64,000 nt of DNA from Robertmurraya massiliosenegalensis JC6. Its GTDB lineage: Bacteria > Bacillota > Bacilli > Bacillales > Cytobacillaceae. The DNA lies in the NCBI RefSeq assembly GCF_000311725.1, contig NZ_HE978513.1:548005-612004 (forward strand). The letters run 5' to 3'. Below, piece after piece: positions 1 to 8,363 of this stretch. Position numbers and translations under genes: made by a program. The notes under the pieces are model-generated. The model ran no database searches. It was not told where the DNA came from and saw nothing but the letters and a program-made list of their open reading frames with translations. How positions within the stretch are numbered: position 1 is the first letter of the stretch; the number at the start of each line of letters is the position of its first letter.

Positions 1-188
1 AGCTGATGGAGTCCTCCACCTTCTTCTATAAAAGCGGCAATAAGGCTACTTTCCTTACTCAATCGTGAATCATATGTATTGATGAAATGATTTTTGAATA
101 ATTGGCCCAGCAATATCCCTAAACCAATTAATACGATAAAAATGAGGGTGATTAAACCGAAAAGGAGCCTCGTTCTATACTTTGTCAT
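1..188 (-). CDS. phoR: PhoR sensor histidine kinase, N-terminal fragment
   Basis: Partial gene: only the first 62 or so codons lie in the window and the rest runs off the left edge. The start ATG overlaps the phoP stop codon (ATGA), the usual phoPR arrangement. The fragment begins MTKYRTRLLFGL and has one hydrophobic segment at about residues 8-27, then a charged extracytoplasmic stretch. PhoR is the membrane kinase that phosphorylates PhoP under phosphate limitation in Bacillus. The assignment rests on position, overlap and the membrane segment, because the kinase domains are outside the window. Confidence 0.85.
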   Translation of the reverse strand, partial: MTKYRTRLLFGLITLIFIVLIGLGILLGQLFKNHFINTYDSRLSKESSLIAAFIEEGGGLHQ

Positions 189-898
189 TCTCCTTTAGGC
201 TCCTCCATCTTATAACCTAATCCACGAATCGTTTTAATAAAACTTGGTTTTTTAGAATCCTCTTCGATTTTTTCACGAAGATGACTAATATGAACATCGA
301 CAATTCTTGTATCCCCAGCAAAGTCATAATTCCACACAGCACTTAACAACTGATCCCGTGTTAATACTCGCCCTTTATGCTGGGCTAAATAAAGGAGGAG
401 TTCAAATTCCTTTGGTGTTAATTCTAACTGCTCATCATCAAAATAGGCTTCATAATGTTCTGGGAATATTTTTAAAGATTTTACTTTTATATAATCCGTC
501 TTCTCTTCCTCTTGTCCCTCTGCTACAGGCTGAACCTGAATTCTACGAAGAATCGCTTTGACCCTTGCCACTACCTCACGAGGGCTAAACGGCTTCGTCA
601 TATAATCGTCGGCACCCAATTCTAATCCTAAAACTTTATCAAATTCTTCGTCTTTCGCTGTTAACATCAGAATAGGAGTTGTTACCTTTTGCTGTCTAAG
701 ATGCTTACATACTTCTATCCCGTCCATTTTTGGTAGCATTAAATCAAGAATAATAAAGTCCGGCTGCTCAGAAATGGCTAAGTTTTTCCCTTCTTCACCA
801 TCCATTGCTGTAATCACTTCATAACCTGCTTGTTGTAAATTATATTGTAATAACGTAACAATCGATTGTTCATCATCAACGACAAGTATTTTTTTCAC
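185..898 (-). CDS. phoP: PhoP, phosphate-regulon response regulator
   Basis: OmpR/PhoB-type response regulator of 237 residues. The receiver domain (about 1-120) has the acidic pocket DDE near residues 8-10, the phospho-acceptor Asp52 in ILDLMLPK and the MTKPF lysine loop. The winged-helix DNA-binding domain fills the C-terminus (TRDQLL..VDVHISHLREKIE). I chose the GTG at 896-898, giving (M)KKILVVDDE, because an AGGGGG Shine-Dalgarno lies 8 bases before it. An upstream ATG in frame at 955 would add 19 residues not expected in the family. PhoP controls phosphate-starvation genes. The gene is co-transcribed with phoR through a 4-base overlap. Confidence 0.97.
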   Translation of the reverse strand: MKKILVVDDEQSIVTLLQYNLQQAGYEVITAMDGEEGKNLAISEQPDFIILDLMLPKMDGIEVCKHLRQQKVTTPILMLTAKDEEFDKVLGLELGADDYMTKPFSPREVVARVKAILRRIQVQPVAEGQEEEKTDYIKVKSLKIFPEHYEAYFDDEQLELTPKEFELLLYLAQHKGRVLTRDQLLSAVWNYDFAGDTRIVDVHISHLREKIEEDSKKPSFIKTIRGLGYKMEEPKGE

Positions 899-1005
899 GA
901 GTAAATCCCCCTGTCCTACAGTTGTCCATACGTCCATTATAATATAATTTTGCATTCGAGTACGAAATTTACAATTCTTTTACAAAGTGGACCAATTTCA
1001 TCATA

Positions 1006-1132
1006 GTGTTTCTCAAGTTAAAAAACGAACGAATGTAACTCTAAACAAGATAAATATTAGAATAAGTTCAAATGATTCATGTTAGATATATTCGTTTTTT
1101 AATTTCCTTCGTACATGGTGAAAACGACTCAA
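1006..1132. repeat. Diverged dispersed element, copy 1
   Basis: This non-coding stretch upstream of phoP resembles 46791-46907. Both start GTGTTTCTCAA, then share CGAACGAA, TTAGA, GTTCAAATGA and an end close to CCTTC-TACAT--TGAAA-CGACTCAA. The copies differ by small indels (127 and 117 bp). I found no open reading frame. The function is unknown. Confidence 0.55.
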
Positions 1133-1161
1133 GACAGTGATTTTTTGAAAAATATTTTTTT

Positions 1162-1189
1162 TAAAAAAAGATGCACGTTATGTGCACCT
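1162..1189 (-). terminator. Terminator of the MaoC-like gene
   Basis: Read on the minus strand, AGGTGCAC and GTGCATCT pair around a 5-base loop (ATAAC) and are followed by a run of T. The hairpin abuts the stop codon of the MaoC-like gene. Confidence 0.8.
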
Positions 1190-1675
1190 TTAAAAATTCT
1201 CTAACGCTTGCCCTTCCATTCTGGCGAGACGTTCTGGTGGAGAAACAGCTAATTGTCCTTGGATGACCAATTCTTCTTTTTCATTTGTACCTTCTACTCG
1301 AATTTGGATCGTATTCATGCTTCGATTGACATCAGTCACTTCAAATAACAGTTCAATCGTACCATAATGATAGACAGGTTTTAAAAAAGTAATTTCCTGT
1401 TTATGAACATGACTTCCTGGACCAGGTAAATATTTTGAAACGGCAGAAGTGATGATTCCTGTTAGCATAATCGTTGGTACAAGTGGTTTTTTATATGAAG
1501 TTTGCGAAGCATAATCATGCTGAATATAAAGTGGGTTCGCATCATCTGTTAACCCCAAATATAAGAGCAAATCCTTATCTTCAATTTTCTCTGTTAAAGA
1601 TAATTTCTCACCAATCGTTATTTCATCGATCATTCTTCCTAATTTCCGTTTCCTTCCTAACAACAAATTCCCCAC
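1190..1675 (-). CDS. MaoC-family dehydratase (hot-dog fold)
   Basis: About 160 residues, matching single-domain MaoC/R-specific enoyl-CoA hydratases, which hydrate trans-2-enoyl-CoA. The family motif around the catalytic Asp/His is visible as LTDDANPLYIQHDYA, followed by VPTIMLTGIITS and a PVYHYGTIELLFEV strand region. The start is uncertain: the GTG at 1675 has a poorly placed Shine-Dalgarno, while TTG codons at 1666 and 1663 lie better after GGGGTGGGG. A cre-like box sits just upstream at 1688-1701, suggesting carbon catabolite control. The substrate is not evident from the sequence; a role in acyl-CoA metabolism is inferred from the family. Confidence 0.85.
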   Translation of the reverse strand: MGNLLLGRKRKLGRMIDEITIGEKLSLTEKIEDKDLLLYLGLTDDANPLYIQHDYASQTSYKKPLVPTIMLTGIITSAVSKYLPGPGSHVHKQEITFLKPVYHYGTIELLFEVTDVNRSMNTIQIRVEGTNEKEELVIQGQLAVSPPERLARMEGQALENF

Positions 1676-1687
1676 CCCTATCTATTT

Positions 1688-1701
1688 TGTAAACGCATAC
1701 A
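1688..1701. promoter_or_regulatory. cre-like CcpA site upstream of the MaoC-like gene
   Basis: TGTAAACGCATACA fits the published Bacillus cre consensus WTGNAANCGNWNNCW at every fixed position when the preceding T is included. It ends 13 bp before the furthest possible start codon, so CcpA binding there would be expected to repress. Confidence 0.5.
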
Positions 1702-1790
1702 TTGTTGTTTATAAAAATAACCTCACCTAATTTTACCATAAAGAAAAGATAAAAAGAAAAGAGGCTCGGACATAACTAGCTTCAAATCAT

Positions 1791-1835
1791 GAGAAAGGTG
1801 AATTTGAGAGTACTCAACTCAAATTCACCTTTCTC
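1791..1835. repeat. Perfect 18-bp inverted repeat (hairpin)
   Basis: Arms 1791-1808 and 1818-1835 (GAGAAAGGTGAATTTGAG and its exact complement) surround a 9-base loop. A T-rich tract (TATTTTTG) follows on the plus strand, so it could terminate plus-strand transcription, although no plus-strand gene lies upstream. Confidence 0.8.
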
Positions 1836-1961
1836 TATTTTTGTATGAACGCAAGATTTTCGATTTTCCTCGTACAAAAAATCGAGGGAAACGTAAATTA
1901 GCCTTCAAAAATCCAATCGATTTCCACTTTGTCTAAATTTCTACTACGAAGACCCTATTTT

Positions 1962-2181
1962 GCTCCAACCATCTCTCGCCCTTAAGCGGAATTTTTCCTG
2001 TTATCTCCTCAAAAGAGTCCCTTTTAGGGAAAATAACGGAAGATTTTCCGCTTATGGAGGGCAAAATCGTTTATTTTGGCATTTTTTGAGGGAATAGCAG
2101 GAATTTTTCCTGTTATTCCGGCTCTTTTTCATGATGCTTGCTCATTAAGCGGAATTTTTCCTGTTAATTTTTCATACCGAT
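1962..2181. repeat. 220-bp dispersed repeat, copy 1
   Basis: Nearly identical in sequence, length and orientation to 62796-63015. It carries three versions of the module AAGCGGAATTTTTCCTGTTA plus one inverted version (ATAACGGAAGATTTTCCGCT), so the first and the inverted modules can pair into a long imperfect hairpin. No reading frame is conserved between the copies. Confidence 0.9.
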
Positions 2182-2248
2182 CCGCCAACTGTTAATATGA
2201 ACAATTTGACCACAAGTCGAGGGAATTTATACATTCCAAACTAGAATC

Positions 2249-2273
2249 AAAAAGTCGTTATCACCGACTTTTT
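2249..2273 (-). terminator. Terminator downstream of mdh
   Basis: AAAAAGTCG and CGACTTTTT pair around a 7-base loop, with a T run on the minus strand. It lies 24 bp past the mdh stop codon and closes the citZ-icd-mdh cluster. Confidence 0.85.
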
Positions 2274-2297
2274 GACCCAGCCTCTCCCCCAGTTAAA

Positions 2298-3236
2298 TTA
2301 TGCCAAAACGGCCATTACGTTTCGAACAGATTCTGCTGACTTATCTAATGCTGCTTTTTCATCTGGCTTTAGTTCTAGCTCAATGACCTTTTCTATTCCG
2401 TTAGCTCCCAAAATAGTCGGGACACCAAGGTAAATACCATCATAACCATATTCCCCTTCTAAGTAGGCAATGGCTGGAAGGACACGACGCTGATCTTTGA
2501 GAATAGCCTCACACATTTCCACGAGTGAAGCAGCTGGAGCATAATAGGCACTTCCATTGCCTAATAAATTGACGATTTCTCCGCCACCTTTACGTGTACG
2601 CTCGACAATAGCATCTAGACGATCCTTCGGAATTAACGTTTCTAATGGAATTCCTCCAGCATAGGAATAACGAACTAGCGGAACCATGTCATCTCCATGT
2701 CCACCAAGTACAAATCCTGTAATGTCTTTAACTGATAGGTTTAATTCTTGTGAGATAAAGGTACGGAAACGAGCTGAATCAAGTACTCCTGATTGACCAA
2801 TGACGCGATTTTTGGGGAAACCAGATTCTTTAAACACGGTGTATGTCATAGCATCGACTGGATTTGTTAACACAACAATAAAGGTATTAGGAGAATATTT
2901 GACAATTTCTTGGGTGACGCTTTTCATAATTTTTTGATTCGTTTGTACTAAATCATCTCTGCTCATTCCTGGCTTACGAGCAATTCCTGCAGTGATGACA
3001 ACAATATCAGAGTCCTTTGTGTCTTCATAGTTTGCAGTACCCGTAATGTTTGCATCAAACCCTTGAACAGGACTAGCTTCTAGCATATCCAACGCCTTAC
3101 CTTTTGTCGGATTCTCCATTTGCGGAATATCTACAAGGACTACATCTCCAAGTTCCTTTTGTGCCAATAAAAAAGCTGTAGTAGCTCCTGTAAATCCTCC
3201 ACCGATAACAGATACTTTTTTACGCTTTAAAGTCAT
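2298..3236 (-). CDS. mdh: Malate dehydrogenase (NAD)
   Basis: 312 residues, the standard length for the LDH-like malate dehydrogenases of Bacillus. The Rossmann loop is [13 protein letters not shown] near residue 10; the catalytic arginine loop is [14 protein letters not shown], the NAD-site asparagine is in [11 protein letters not shown], and the proton-relay histidine is in LGGHGDDMV. It oxidises malate to oxaloacetate in the TCA cycle. A strong Shine-Dalgarno (AAGGAGG) precedes the ATG. It is the last gene of the icd-mdh pair, 80 bp after icd, and is followed by a terminator. Confidence 0.98.
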   Translation of the reverse strand: MTLKRKKVSVIGGGFTGATTAFLLAQKELGDVVLVDIPQMENPTKGKALDMLEASPVQGFDANITGTANYEDTKDSDIVVITAGIARKPGMSRDDLVQTNQKIMKSVTQEIVKYSPNTFIVVLTNPVDAMTYTVFKESGFPKNRVIGQSGVLDSARFRTFISQELNLSVKDITGFVLGGHGDDMVPLVRYSYAGGIPLETLIPKDRLDAIVERTRKGGGEIVNLLGNGSAYYAPAASLVEMCEAILKDQRRVLPAIAYLEGEYGYDGIYLGVPTILGANGIEKVIELELKPDEKAALDKSAESVRNVMAVLA

Positions 3237-3316
3237 CAGTATTTCCTCCTTAAAGATTATCTCTTTTATGATGGAAAGGACTGACCCATTAGATGAGTCA
3301 GTCTGAAGAAAATAAC

Positions 3317-4582
3317 TTACATATTCTTAATTAATTCATCTCCAAATTCAGAGCACTTAACCTCTGTAGCACCGTCCATTAAGCGAGCAAAGTCATATGT
3401 TACAACTTTTGATGCAATGGTTTTCTCTACAGATTTTGTAATCAGATCTGCTGCTTCATTCCAACCTAAGTGTTCTAATAATAGTACACCAGAAAGAAGA
3501 ACAGAAGATGGATTTACTTTATCTAAACCTGCATACTTCGGAGCGGTACCGTGTGTCGCTTCGAAAATCGCATGTCCTGTTTCATAGTTGATATTTGCTC
3601 CTGGAGCGATACCGATACCACCAACTTGAGCAGCAAGCGCATCGGAAATATAGTCTCCGTTTAAGTTCATTGTTGCTACAACATCGAACTCACGAGGACG
3701 TGTTAAAATTTGTTGTAAGAAAATGTCCGCAATCGCATCTTTTACGATAATTTTACCTGCAGCTTCAGCTTCTGATTGAGCTTTATTAGCAGCATCGACA
3801 CCTTCTGCATCCTTAATACGATCATATTGAGCCCAAGTGAATACTTTATCACCGTATTCTCTTTCAGCAAGTTCATAACCCCAATTTTTGAAAGCACCCT
3901 CTGTAAATTTCATAATATTCCCTTTATGTACGAGCGTAACAGATTTGCGACCTTCTTTAAGGGCATACTCAATAGCTGAACGTACTAAGCGGCTAGTTCC
4001 TTCTTCAGAAACAGGCTTAATCCCGATCCCTGACGTTTCAGGGAAACGAATTTTATTAACCCCTAATTCATTTTTCAAGAACGAAATTAACTTTTCAACT
4101 TCTTCAGATCCTTTTGCATATTCAATCCCTGCATAAATATCTTCAGTATTTTCACGGAAAATAACCATGTCAGTATCTTGAGGACGCTTCACTGGAGAAG
4201 GAACTCCTTCAAACCAACGTACAGGACGTAAACAAACAAATAAATCAAGCTCTTGACGAAGAGCAACATTCAATGAACGAATTCCACCACCGATTGGAGT
4301 AGTTAGTGGTCCTTTAATCGCAATTAGATATTCTCTAATCACATCAAGCGTTTCCGCTGGTAACCATTCACCCGTTTCGTTAAAAGCTTTTTCCCCAGCT
4401 AAAACTTCTTTCCATTCGATTTTACGTTCACCGTTATAAGATTTTTCAACAGCTGCGTCTAACACTCTTGATGCTGCTGCCCAAATATCTGGACCAATTC
4501 CGTCTCCCTCAATAAAAGGTACGATTGGATTATTTGGTACATTTAATACTCCGTTTGAAACTGTAATTTTTTCTCCTGCCAT
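3317..4582 (-). CDS. icd: Isocitrate dehydrogenase (NADP)
   Basis: 421 residues, matching the Bacillus Icd/CitC enzyme. The N-terminal [12 protein letters not shown] segment binds cofactor and substrate, and [13 protein letters not shown] holds the serine that contacts isocitrate. Further signatures are [15 protein letters not shown] and the metal-binding [17 protein letters not shown] region. It decarboxylates isocitrate to 2-oxoglutarate. The gene lies between citZ and mdh as in B. subtilis citZCH. A 321-bp leader separates it from citZ and contains a nested hairpin (4643-4694), so separate initiation is likely. Confidence 0.98.
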   Translation of the reverse strand: MAGEKITVSNGVLNVPNNPIVPFIEGDGIGPDIWAAASRVLDAAVEKSYNGERKIEWKEVLAGEKAFNETGEWLPAETLDVIREYLIAIKGPLTTPIGGGIRSLNVALRQELDLFVCLRPVRWFEGVPSPVKRPQDTDMVIFRENTEDIYAGIEYAKGSEEVEKLISFLKNELGVNKIRFPETSGIGIKPVSEEGTSRLVRSAIEYALKEGRKSVTLVHKGNIMKFTEGAFKNWGYELAEREYGDKVFTWAQYDRIKDAEGVDAANKAQSEAEAAGKIIVKDAIADIFLQQILTRPREFDVVATMNLNGDYISDALAAQVGGIGIAPGANINYETGHAIFEATHGTAPKYAGLDKVNPSSVLLSGVLLLEHLGWNEAADLITKSVEKTIASKVVTYDFARLMDGATEVKCSEFGDELIKNM

Positions 4583-4642
4583 TTCTATTCCCCTCCAAAT
4601 TCGTCTACCCTAGTAAAACAAGCTGCATCTAAATTCGTAATC

Positions 4643-4694
4643 AAAGGTTAGAGACTAGGCCATTTTATAAATTGGCCTTTGTCAACTAACCTTT
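4643..4694 (-). other. Nested hairpin in the icd leader
   Basis: The outer arms AAAGGTTAG (4643-4651) and CTAACCTTT (4686-4694) are exact complements and enclose a second pair, AGGCCA and TGGCCT. No T run follows on the minus strand, so this looks like leader RNA structure rather than a terminator. Nothing else is recognisable in the 4583-4903 gap. Confidence 0.6.
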
Positions 4695-4903
4695 CCTCAT
4701 TCCTATCGCAGTCATTTTTACTTGGCTATTATATATAAAGTTGTGTGAGAAGGATAACCCCAATACACCTTCGCAAAGCAACAACTTTTATAAAGTAGCA
4801 AGATAATGTAAATTTACTTTTTCATTTTATACTATTAATTCCAATAATAAACACTTTTCACTTTTTTATTCTACCACAAGTTGATGAATAGGTTGTAAAA
4901 AAT

Positions 4904-6022
4904 CTATCCTCTTTGTTCAACTGGAACATACTGTTGCATTCCCGGCCCAGTGTATTCAGCACGAGGACGGATTAAGCGGTTATTCTCATATTGCTCAAGA
5001 ATATGTGCCAGCCAACCAGACACACGACTTACGGCAAAAATAGGTGTAAATAGATCATGATCGATCCCAAGACTATCATAAACAGATGCAGAATAGAAAT
5101 CTACATTTGGTGGTAGATTCTTTTCTCCTGTAACAATCGCTTCAATTTGAATGGACATTTCGTAATATTCCGGTTTACCTGTCAAGTTTGTAAGTTTTTC
5201 AGACATTTCCTTTAAATGTTTCGCACGAGGGTCTCCTTGGCGATACACACGATGACCAAAGCCCATGATCTTTTCTTTCTTTGTTAGTTTTTCACGAACA
5301 TAGGAATCTACATTATCGACAGAACCGATTTCGGTGAGCATTTTCATAACGGCTTCATTGGCACCACCGTGAAGTGGACCTTTAAGAGCACCGATAGCTG
5401 ACGTAATACCAGAATATACATCGGATAAGGTCGCCACACAGACGCGTGCTGTAAAAGTAGATGCATTTAGCTCATGGTCCGCATGAAGAACAAGTGCCTT
5501 ATTAAATGCTTCAACTGCTATTGGCTCAGGCTCTTTCCCTGAAAGCATATAAAGAAAATTTGCTGCAAAACCTAGATCTTTTCTTGGTGCAATCGGCTCA
5601 AGTCCTTTTCTAATACGTGCAAATGCCGTAACAATTGCAGGCATTTTTGCTTGTAAGCGAATCGCTTTACGATAGTTCGCTTCTGGCTCCATTAAATCCG
5701 CCTCTTCATCATAAAGACCTAACAACGATACAGCTGATCGGAGGGCACCCATTGGATGAACTTTATCAATGGGATACAATTTAAAATGTTCGATTACTTC
5801 TTTAGGTAGATCTGCGTTAGCAGCTAGCTCTTTATTTAGTGTCTCTAGTTCAGATAGTGTTGGAAGCTTTCTGTGCCAAAGTAAGTAAATCACTTCTTCA
5901 AAACTAGCATTCTCGGCAAGATCATCAATGTTATACCCAACATATGTTAGTGTATCATCAATAATTGAACTAATTGACGATGATGTTGCTACTACCCCTT
6001 CAAGTCCACGTGTCACTGTCAT
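4904..6022 (-). CDS. citZ: Citrate synthase
   Basis: 372 residues, the length of the Bacillus type-I/II citrate synthases. Catalytic residues are readable: the histidine in PLHGGANEAV, the histidine in GFGHRVYRQGDPRAK and the aspartate in NVDFYSASVYDSLG. It condenses acetyl-CoA and oxaloacetate. It heads the citZ-icd-mdh cluster and is preceded by a 520-bp non-coding region rich in small hairpins. I see no clear CcpC or cre box there, so its regulation is left open. Confidence 0.98.
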   Translation of the reverse strand: MTVTRGLEGVVATSSSISSIIDDTLTYVGYNIDDLAENASFEEVIYLLWHRKLPTLSELETLNKELAANADLPKEVIEHFKLYPIDKVHPMGALRSAVSLLGLYDEEADLMEPEANYRKAIRLQAKMPAIVTAFARIRKGLEPIAPRKDLGFAANFLYMLSGKEPEPIAVEAFNKALVLHADHELNASTFTARVCVATLSDVYSGITSAIGALKGPLHGGANEAVMKMLTEIGSVDNVDSYVREKLTKKEKIMGFGHRVYRQGDPRAKHLKEMSEKLTNLTGKPEYYEMSIQIEAIVTGEKNLPPNVDFYSASVYDSLGIDHDLFTPIFAVSRVSGWLAHILEQYENNRLIRPRAEYTGPGMQQYVPVEQRG

Positions 6023-6211
6023 GCTAAAACCTCTCCTTTACCTTTTAAAATTTCCCCGTATCCTTTTCTCTGTTCCTTGAATCGATTCCACAATTTGCAA
6101 AGGTCTTTACACAAAACGATTAATAATGAATATGGTATCTATAAAGAAATGTAACGATTTCGATTCGGCCTTTAAACATCGCCATTATGAAATTGATTCA
6201 CTTCACAAATA

Positions 6212-6290
6212 AATGATCTAACAAAGATCATTAAGTCAGACAACTTCGTCTGAACAATAAAAAGTTATGTCATCCCCTGAGCGGTTGCTC
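6212..6290. other. Three consecutive small hairpins upstream of citZ
   Basis: The 6023-6545 gap has no gene. It contains AATGATC/GATCATT (6212-6232), TCAGAC/GTCTGA (6236-6253) and GAGC/GCTC (6279-6290), each a perfect inverted repeat. They lie in what is probably the promoter or leader region of citZ. Confidence 0.45.
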
Positions 6291-6505
6291 AATTATACCC
6301 AAAAAGAAACTGCTTTCATTCTAATTGAGTTTACTGCTAAAATGATGTAGCTTATACGAAATCCCTTTGTTCATTGTTGCGCATCACAATACGGATACGC
6401 TTACAAGTCCTATTATAAACAATTATCTGACATTTGTGAATGAAAAGTATCCAAAATGTGAAAAAACAAATATTTTATTAGAAAAATATAACGTAAATAT
6501 TCCTC

Positions 6506-6542
6506 GAAATTCCTTCTTTAATCCCGTGTAAGAAGGAATTTC
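6506..6542 (-). terminator. Strong hairpin downstream of ytwI
   Basis: The 13-bp arms GAAATTCCTTCTT and AAGAAGGAATTTC pair perfectly around an 11-base loop. The following minus-strand sequence is AT-rich but has no clean T run, so termination is likely but not certain. It directly abuts a 22-bp palindrome at the end of ytwI. Confidence 0.6.
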
Positions 6543-6545
6543 GAC

Positions 6546-7007
6546 CTATTTAAATAGGTCGAATACCTTCATTGCCATATAGGCGATACCTGCTCCAATT
6601 AATGGACCGACAGCAATTCCTTTAAATACAGATACAGCAATAATCGTTCCTAGCACAAGTGCTGTCGTAATATGAGGGTCTGCTGCTAGCAACGAAACTC
6701 CCCCTTTTGCCAATAACGCAACAGAAATTCCAGAAAGTAGGGCGATCCACGCATAAGGGGATTTAAATGCCCCTGATAAATCCTTAAATCCAATATCCCC
6801 ACTAGCAATTGGAGCTAAAACGGCAATGGTAATAACAATTACGCCCCAGTTTATTCCTTTTGATTGTAAAATGGCAAAAAACTTTGAATCTACACCAAAT
6901 ACCTTCATAATAAGGAGAAAAGCCACCGCAATAATAAGGGAGCTATTTTTTGCAATTAATCCAATGACCAGTAATAAAATTAAAAAGAGCATTGGTTGAG
7001 AAAACAT
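6546..7007 (-). CDS. ytwI: YtwI, DUF441-family integral membrane protein
   Basis: About 153 residues, almost entirely hydrophobic, with four or five predicted membrane segments (LFLILLLVIGLIA, SLIIAVAFLLI, GVIVITIAVLAPIA, YAWIALLSGISVALL, ALVLGTIIAVSVF). The conserved family stretch LAADPHITTALVLGT is present. I start at the ATG at 7007 (MFSQPM), 9-10 bases after AAAGGAT, rather than an ATG four codons upstream. The function is unknown. It has the same position next to ytvI and citZ in B. subtilis. The stop codon lies inside a 22-bp perfect palindrome. Confidence 0.85.
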   Translation of the reverse strand: MFSQPMLFLILLLVIGLIAKNSSLIIAVAFLLIMKVFGVDSKFFAILQSKGINWGVIVITIAVLAPIASGDIGFKDLSGAFKSPYAWIALLSGISVALLAKGGVSLLAADPHITTALVLGTIIAVSVFKGIAVGPLIGAGIAYMAMKVFDLFK

Positions 7008-7210
7008 TATAAAATACATCCTTTCATCCTTCTATGCTATTGTAACATAGCGTCTTGATTTCATGTCTTTGATGGCTTTTACAATTTTTGTGAGGATGAG
7101 AATCTTTTTTAATTTTCATACGTACTCATTAGAAATAGTTTTTATGACAAAATCAACGAAGTCGACCATTTAAGTTTTAAATAAAAATGAACTAAATAAG
7201 GAGGTTCACT

Positions 7211-8326
7211 TTGAACATTACATACTTGCATCGCACTGTTCGATTTGTTGTTGTTGTTGGAATCATTGTTCTTGGTTTTCTCTCATTATATTTTCTTTCA
7301 AAGGTTACGTATCCATTTATTATTGGGTTAATGATTGCCTTTTTCATGAATCCTTTGGTGAATTTTTTTGAGAAAAAAGCAAAAATGCCTAGATTTCTCG
7401 CTGTTCTTATAAGTCTTGTGATCATTTTTGCCTTTTTTGCAGGTCTAATTACATTGCTCATTGCTGAAATTGTTTCAGGTGCAGATTATTTAGCTCAAGT
7501 TGTTCCAACCCATCTAGAAACGTTAATTGATTATATTGAGCATTTCTTTGCAGCACAAATTATCCCTTTATATAATCAAATTACAAGCATGTTCAACAGC
7601 CTTGATACTGGCCAACAAAATACGATTCTTGAGAATATTGAAAATGTTGGAAGAACAATTGGAACAACGTTAGGGAACTTTATTCAAGGTTTTTTTGAGA
7701 AAATCCCGAACATCGTTTCATGGTTCCCAAATGCAGCGACTGTTGTTATTTTTTCCTTATTAGCGACATTTTTTATTAGTAAGGATTGGTATCGATTGTC
7801 TACTTCGGCAGGAAAACTCATTCCTTCGAAAGCTAAATCAAGCTCTCGTACAGTGTTTTTAGATTTAAAAAAGGCCATGTTTGGCTTCGTTAAGGCACAA
7901 CTAACACTTGTTTCATTAACAACGATGATCATTTTAATTGGACTGATCATTCTACGGGTTGATTATGCCATTACCATTGCTCTCGTTACGGGCTTAGTCG
8001 ATATTATTCCTTATTTAGGGACAGGCTTAATCTTTGTTCCGTGGATTATTTACGAAGCGGTAGCTGGGGAAATTTCAATGGCGATTGGTCTTGGAGTGCT
8101 TTATATTATTGTTTTGGTGCAAAGACAAGTTATGGAGCCGAAAGTCCTCTCTTCGAATATCGGATTGGATCCACTTGCTACTTTAATTTCGTTATTTGTA
8201 GGCTTTAAGCTCATTGGATTCCTCGGTCTAATTGTTGGTCCCGTCACATTAGTTCTTCTTACTACTCTACATAGAGCCAATGTTTTTAGAGATATTTGGG
8301 CATTTATTAAGGGGAAAGAAGCGTAA
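7211..8326 (+). CDS. ytvI: YtvI, sporulation-associated AI-2E family membrane protein
   Basis: 371 residues with a TTG start preceded by AAGGAGG at good spacing. The hydrophobic pattern gives seven or eight membrane helices: two at the N-terminus, then a hydrophilic stretch at about residues 85-150, then a C-terminal cluster with the family signature DIIPYLGTGLIFVPWIIYE and VQRQVMEPKVLSSNIGLDPL. AI-2E family members are permeases or exporters. YtvI is known in Bacillus as a sporulation membrane protein, but its substrate is not established. It is transcribed opposite to its neighbours, convergent with fxsA. Confidence 0.9.
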   Translation: MNITYLHRTVRFVVVVGIIVLGFLSLYFLSKVTYPFIIGLMIAFFMNPLVNFFEKKAKMPRFLAVLISLVIIFAFFAGLITLLIAEIVSGADYLAQVVPTHLETLIDYIEHFFAAQIIPLYNQITSMFNSLDTGQQNTILENIENVGRTIGTTLGNFIQGFFEKIPNIVSWFPNAATVVIFSLLATFFISKDWYRLSTSAGKLIPSKAKSSSRTVFLDLKKAMFGFVKAQLTLVSLTTMIILIGLIILRVDYAITIALVTGLVDIIPYLGTGLIFVPWIIYEAVAGEISMAIGLGVLYIIVLVQRQVMEPKVLSSNIGLDPLATLISLFVGFKLIGFLGLIVGPVTLVLLTTLHRANVFRDIWAFIKGKEA

Positions 8327-8363
8327 AAAGAAGACGTCATCCAAAAGGTGACGTCTTCTTTTT
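8325..8363. terminator. Bidirectional terminator between ytvI and fxsA
   Basis: AAAAAGAAGACGTCA and TGACGTCTTCTTTTT pair around a 9-base loop, giving a T run on both strands. It overlaps the last bases of both convergent genes. Confidence 0.92.

Larger units (their letters stand above)
1761..2284. repeat. Intergenic block bounded by imperfect terminal inverted repeats
   Basis: The roughly 620-bp gap between the MaoC-like gene and mdh holds no gene. Its core begins GAGGCTCGGACA and ends with TGACCCAGCCTC, whose reverse complement is GAGGCTGGGTCA; the ends match at 10 of 12 positions. Inside are an 18-bp perfect hairpin (1791-1835), a 220-bp repeat also found at 62796-63015, and the mdh terminator. 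The layout suggests a small non-autonomous element or a structured repeat; I see no flanking target duplication. Confidence 0.5.

Noticed and set aside
3888-4136. Plus-strand frames antisense to icd, pyk, accA and others
   Set aside because: All lie opposite strongly conserved genes and have no start signals; they follow from codon bias on the coding strand.
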